NCBI GenBank assembly: GCA_016124205.1 | Contig: WGOD01000001.1 | Coordinates: forward strand, 496,001 to 560,000 | From: Alphaproteobacteria bacterium | GTDB lineage: Bacteria; Pseudomonadota; Alphaproteobacteria; Caulobacterales; Maricaulaceae | DNA length: 64,000 nt | Reading direction: 5' to 3' | Shown: in pieces, positions 61,833 through 64,000 of the stretch | How positions within the stretch are numbered: the first letter of the stretch is position 1 | Layout: every line of letters begins with the position of its first letter | Made by a program: the position numbers and the translations under genes | The notes under the pieces: generated by a model | The model's input: only the letters and a program-made list of their open reading frames with translations | Database searches by the model: none | Told to the model about the DNA's origin: nothing

Positions 61833-62069
61833 TTAGTTGACCTTCTCGGAGATGAATTTCACGGCGTCGCCAACGGTCTGGATGTGTTCCGCAGCGTCGT
61901 CCGGGATTTCAATATCGAATTCTTCCTCGAACGCCATGACCAGCTCGACATTGTCGAGCGAGTCCGCGCCGAGATCATCAATGAAGCTGGCCTTTTCCGT
62001 GACCTTGTCCTCTTCGACGTCGAGGTGCTCGACAACGATCTTCTGGACCCGTTCAAAGACATCAGACAT
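61833..62069 (-). CDS. acpP: Acyl carrier protein
   Basis: Carries growing acyl chains on phosphopantetheine. [20 protein letters not shown], attachment Ser37 in [20 protein letters not shown], and an acidic end. Length is 78 residues, standard. The start is 62069; the longer open frame upstream is shadow sequence. It lies 164 bases after the fabG stop, enough for its own promoter, as expected for this highly expressed gene, although none was identified. Confidence 0.97.
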   Translation of the reverse strand: MSDVFERVQKIVVEHLDVEEDKVTEKASFIDDLGADSLDNVELVMAFEEEFDIEIPDDAAEHIQTVGDAVKFISEKVN

Positions 62070-62233
62070 GGGGCAGTCCTTTTGTTCTAGCCGCTGAAAC
62101 CTTACGCGGCGCCGATGCGAGCGGGAAGCGCCAAAGACACGCGCTTCCAACCTGATGATGCGGGGCTGGTAACACGAAGCCCCACGCAATGCCAGACGGT
62201 CCGGGCGGGCCCGGACACGTCCGAATTTCTTCC

Positions 62234-62971
62234 CTAGATCATCGCCATTCCGCCGTTGACGTGCAACGTCACACCGGTGACGTATCGCGCCTCGTCGCTG
62301 GCGAGATAGGCGACGGCCGCGGCGATATCCGCGCCGCTGCCAAGATCGCCGGAAGGAATCTTGTTGAGGATCGCCGCTTTCTGGTCGTCGGTCAGCGCGT
62401 CGGTCATCGGCGAAGCGATGAAGCCGGGCGCGACGCAATTCACCGTCACGCCGCGCGAAGCGACTTCCTGGGCGAGCGACTTGGAGAAGCCGATCATGCC
62501 GGCCTTGGTGGCCGAATAATTGGTCTGACCCGGATTGCCGGTCACGCCGACGACCGAGGTGATACCGATGATGCGGCCCCACCGGGACTTCATCATGCCG
62601 CGCAGGGCGGCGCGCGACAGGCGGAAATAGCTCTCCAGATTGACCTTCAGCACGTCGGACCAGTCCTCGTCCTTCATGCGCATCAGAAGCTGGTCCTTCG
62701 TGATGCCGGCATTGGCGACGAGAATGTCGAGCGAGCCCATCGCCTCGGCGGCCTGCTTCGGCAGCGCGTCGACGGCTTCACCGTCCGACAGATTGCACGG
62801 CAGGACATGGACACGATCGCCCAGCTCAGCGGCCAGCGCGTCGAGCTTCTCCTTGCGCGTGCCGGACAAGGCGACAGTCGCGCCCTGGGCATGCAGGGCG
62901 CGGGCGATGTCGCCGCCGATGCCGCCGGTCGCGCCGGTGACGAGCGCGTTCTTGCCTTCGAGTGAAAACAT
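62234..62971 (-). CDS. fabG: 3-oxoacyl-[acyl-carrier-protein] reductase
   Basis: NADPH-dependent reductase of the fatty-acid cycle, SDR family. It starts [20 protein letters not shown] with the cofactor loop; NNAG-equivalent [12 protein letters not shown], and the catalytic Ser-Tyr-Lys in GIITSV-like IIGITSVVG and [18 protein letters not shown]. The end [12 protein letters not shown] is typical. Length is 245 residues. It follows fabD after five bases. Confidence 0.96.
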   Translation of the reverse strand: MFSLEGKNALVTGATGGIGGDIARALHAQGATVALSGTRKEKLDALAAELGDRVHVLPCNLSDGEAVDALPKQAAEAMGSLDILVANAGITKDQLLMRMKDEDWSDVLKVNLESYFRLSRAALRGMMKSRWGRIIGITSVVGVTGNPGQTNYSATKAGMIGFSKSLAQEVASRGVTVNCVAPGFIASPMTDALTDDQKAAILNKIPSGDLGSGADIAAAVAYLASDEARYVTGVTLHVNGGMAMI

Positions 62972-62976
62972 GGTCG

Positions 62977-63921
62977 CTATCCTTTCACGGAAGCTGCGAA
63001 ATTCACGATGTCGTCTGCGCCGATCAGCGTCACGCCAGTGGCGTCCGGCGCGATGCGCTTCAGCATGCCGGTCAGAACCTTGCCGCCCGCCTCGGCGAAG
63101 GTGGCGATACCGCCCTCGCCCGCCATCCATTCAACGCTCTCGCGCCAGCGGACGCGGCCCGTGACCTGCTCGACAAGCAGAGTGCGGATCGCCTCGGGAT
63201 CGCTCTCGGGACGCGCGCGGACGTTGACGACCACCGGAACGCATGGTGCGGAAATGCTGGCCGCGGCCAGGGCCTCGGCCATCGCGTCGGCGGCCGGCTG
63301 CATCAGCGCGCAATGGAAGGGCGCGGACACGGGCAGCGGCATGGCGCGCTTCACGCCCATTTCCTGAGCGGCGGCAATCGCGGCGTCTACCGCGGCTTTC
63401 GCGCCGGAAATCACAACCTGACCGGGGGCATTGTCATTGGCGACCTGACAAACGCCCTGCGCCGACCCGGCAGCAGCGGCTTTCTCGGCCTGGTCGAGAT
63501 CCGCGCCGATCAGCGCGGCCATCGCGCCCTCACCGACCGGAACGGCTTTTTGCATCGCCTGCCCGCGCAGCTTCAGCAGCTTCGCGGCATCCGTCAGCGA
63601 CAAGGCGCCAGCTGCAGCAAGCGCAGAATATTCCCCGAGCGAGTGGCCCGCGACGAAGGTCGCCGCGCCGGCTTTGACGCCGAATTCGCTTTCCAGGACG
63701 CGCATAACAGCGAGGCTGGTGGCCATGATGGCCGGCTGGGCATTCTCGGTCAGCGTCAGTTCGTCGGCCGGTCCGTCCCACATCAGCGCGGACAGTTTCT
63801 GTCCGAGCGCGGCATCGACCTCGTCGAACACGGCGCGCGCCTCGGGAAAGGATTCGGCCAGTCCCTTGCCCATGCCGACGGCCTGGCTTCCCTGCCCGGG
63901 AAACACGAATGCGAGTGTCAT
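62977..63921 (-). CDS. fabD: Malonyl-CoA:ACP transacylase
   Basis: Loads malonyl from CoA onto ACP. MTLAFVFPGQGSQAVGMGKG opens the protein; the catalytic Ser is in VAGHSLGEYSALAAAG and the catalytic His in SAPFHCALMQPA. Length is 314 residues, normal. Start 63921 is preferred over a frame open to 63978, which adds 19 non-family residues. First visible gene of the leftward fabD-fabG-acpP-fabF operon; 79 bases remain to the window edge and no promoter was identified there. Confidence 0.96.
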   Translation of the reverse strand: MTLAFVFPGQGSQAVGMGKGLAESFPEARAVFDEVDAALGQKLSALMWDGPADELTLTENAQPAIMATSLAVMRVLESEFGVKAGAATFVAGHSLGEYSALAAAGALSLTDAAKLLKLRGQAMQKAVPVGEGAMAALIGADLDQAEKAAAAGSAQGVCQVANDNAPGQVVISGAKAAVDAAIAAAQEMGVKRAMPLPVSAPFHCALMQPAADAMAEALAAASISAPCVPVVVNVRARPESDPEAIRTLLVEQVTGRVRWRESVEWMAGEGGIATFAEAGGKVLTGMLKRIAPDATGVTLIGADDIVNFAASVKG

Positions 63922-64000
63922 GGCGGGTTGTACCCCCGGTGTTTTCGTTCCTCGTTGCATCGTCGATAGACCGGGCAAGCGCGCGCTGGCAAGCCGCGAA

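Overview
This 64 kb window is a stretch of chromosome from a GC-rich alphaproteobacterium. The gene set points to the Caulobacter/Hyphomonas/Maricaulis side of the class. Indicators are a bactofilin, the complex I accessory subunit NDUFA12 next to a DUF2155 protein and aat, the DnaA inactivator HdaA with a clamp-binding N-terminus, and an RNase E ending in a GWW tail of the type known from Caulobacter. I cannot name the genus from sequence alone. Almost everything is housekeeping and densely packed. No rRNA, tRNA, CRISPR array, prophage or insertion sequence was recognised.

Layout. 1-5.5 kb: end of a bactofilin gene with a terminator, then leftward amiC-mrcA-prfB (peptidoglycan amidase, PBP1A, release factor 2 with its programmed frameshift). 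5.9-10.8 kb: rightward rne with a long leader, an M48 peptidase and a DsbA-type lipoprotein. 10.8-13 kb: palindromic repeats, a VOC protein and thiamine genes thiG and thiS, split by a small gene on the other strand. 13.1-16.2 kb: aroQ, accB-accC-aat. 16.1-17 kb: DUF2155 and NDUFA12. 17.2-23.2 kb: a degenerate NrdJ-like protein, a TolB/TPR membrane protein and two exported pentapeptide-repeat proteins. 23.2-37.6 kb: aspS, a small accessory block (hydrolase, TetR regulator, acyltransferase, MFS transporter), rnd, then the leftward DUF2066-hdaA-ppk-ppx operon and rightward purM-purN-arfB. 37.6-44.5 kb: mixed metabolic and uncharacterised genes (ChaN/Tiki-like, CadC-like regulator, S41 peptidase, DUF1232, adenine deaminase family, DUF2268 protease, methyltransferase). 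44.5-50 kb: ndk, an ABC-F ATPase, a putative metallopeptidase facing an I78 inhibitor, holC and pepA. 50.2-57.8 kb: outer-membrane assembly operon lptF-lptG-lptD-surA followed by pdxA-rsmA. 57.9-64 kb: fatty-acid operon fabD-fabG-acpP-fabF, then mltG, yicC and gmk.

How it works together: most blocks serve envelope growth (bactofilin, AmiC, PBP1A, MltG, Lpt/SurA, Fab and Acc enzymes), translation quality control (prfB, arfB, aspS, aat) and nucleotide or polyphosphate metabolism (purM/N, ndk, gmk, ppk/ppx). The points most worth a second look are: the pseudoenzyme-like NrdJ paralogue; six convergent gene pairs whose stop codons overlap by exactly four bases; inverted palindromic repeat pairs that sit precisely in two of the other convergent gaps; the pair of exported pentapeptide proteins; and the interrupted thiS/thiG arrangement.
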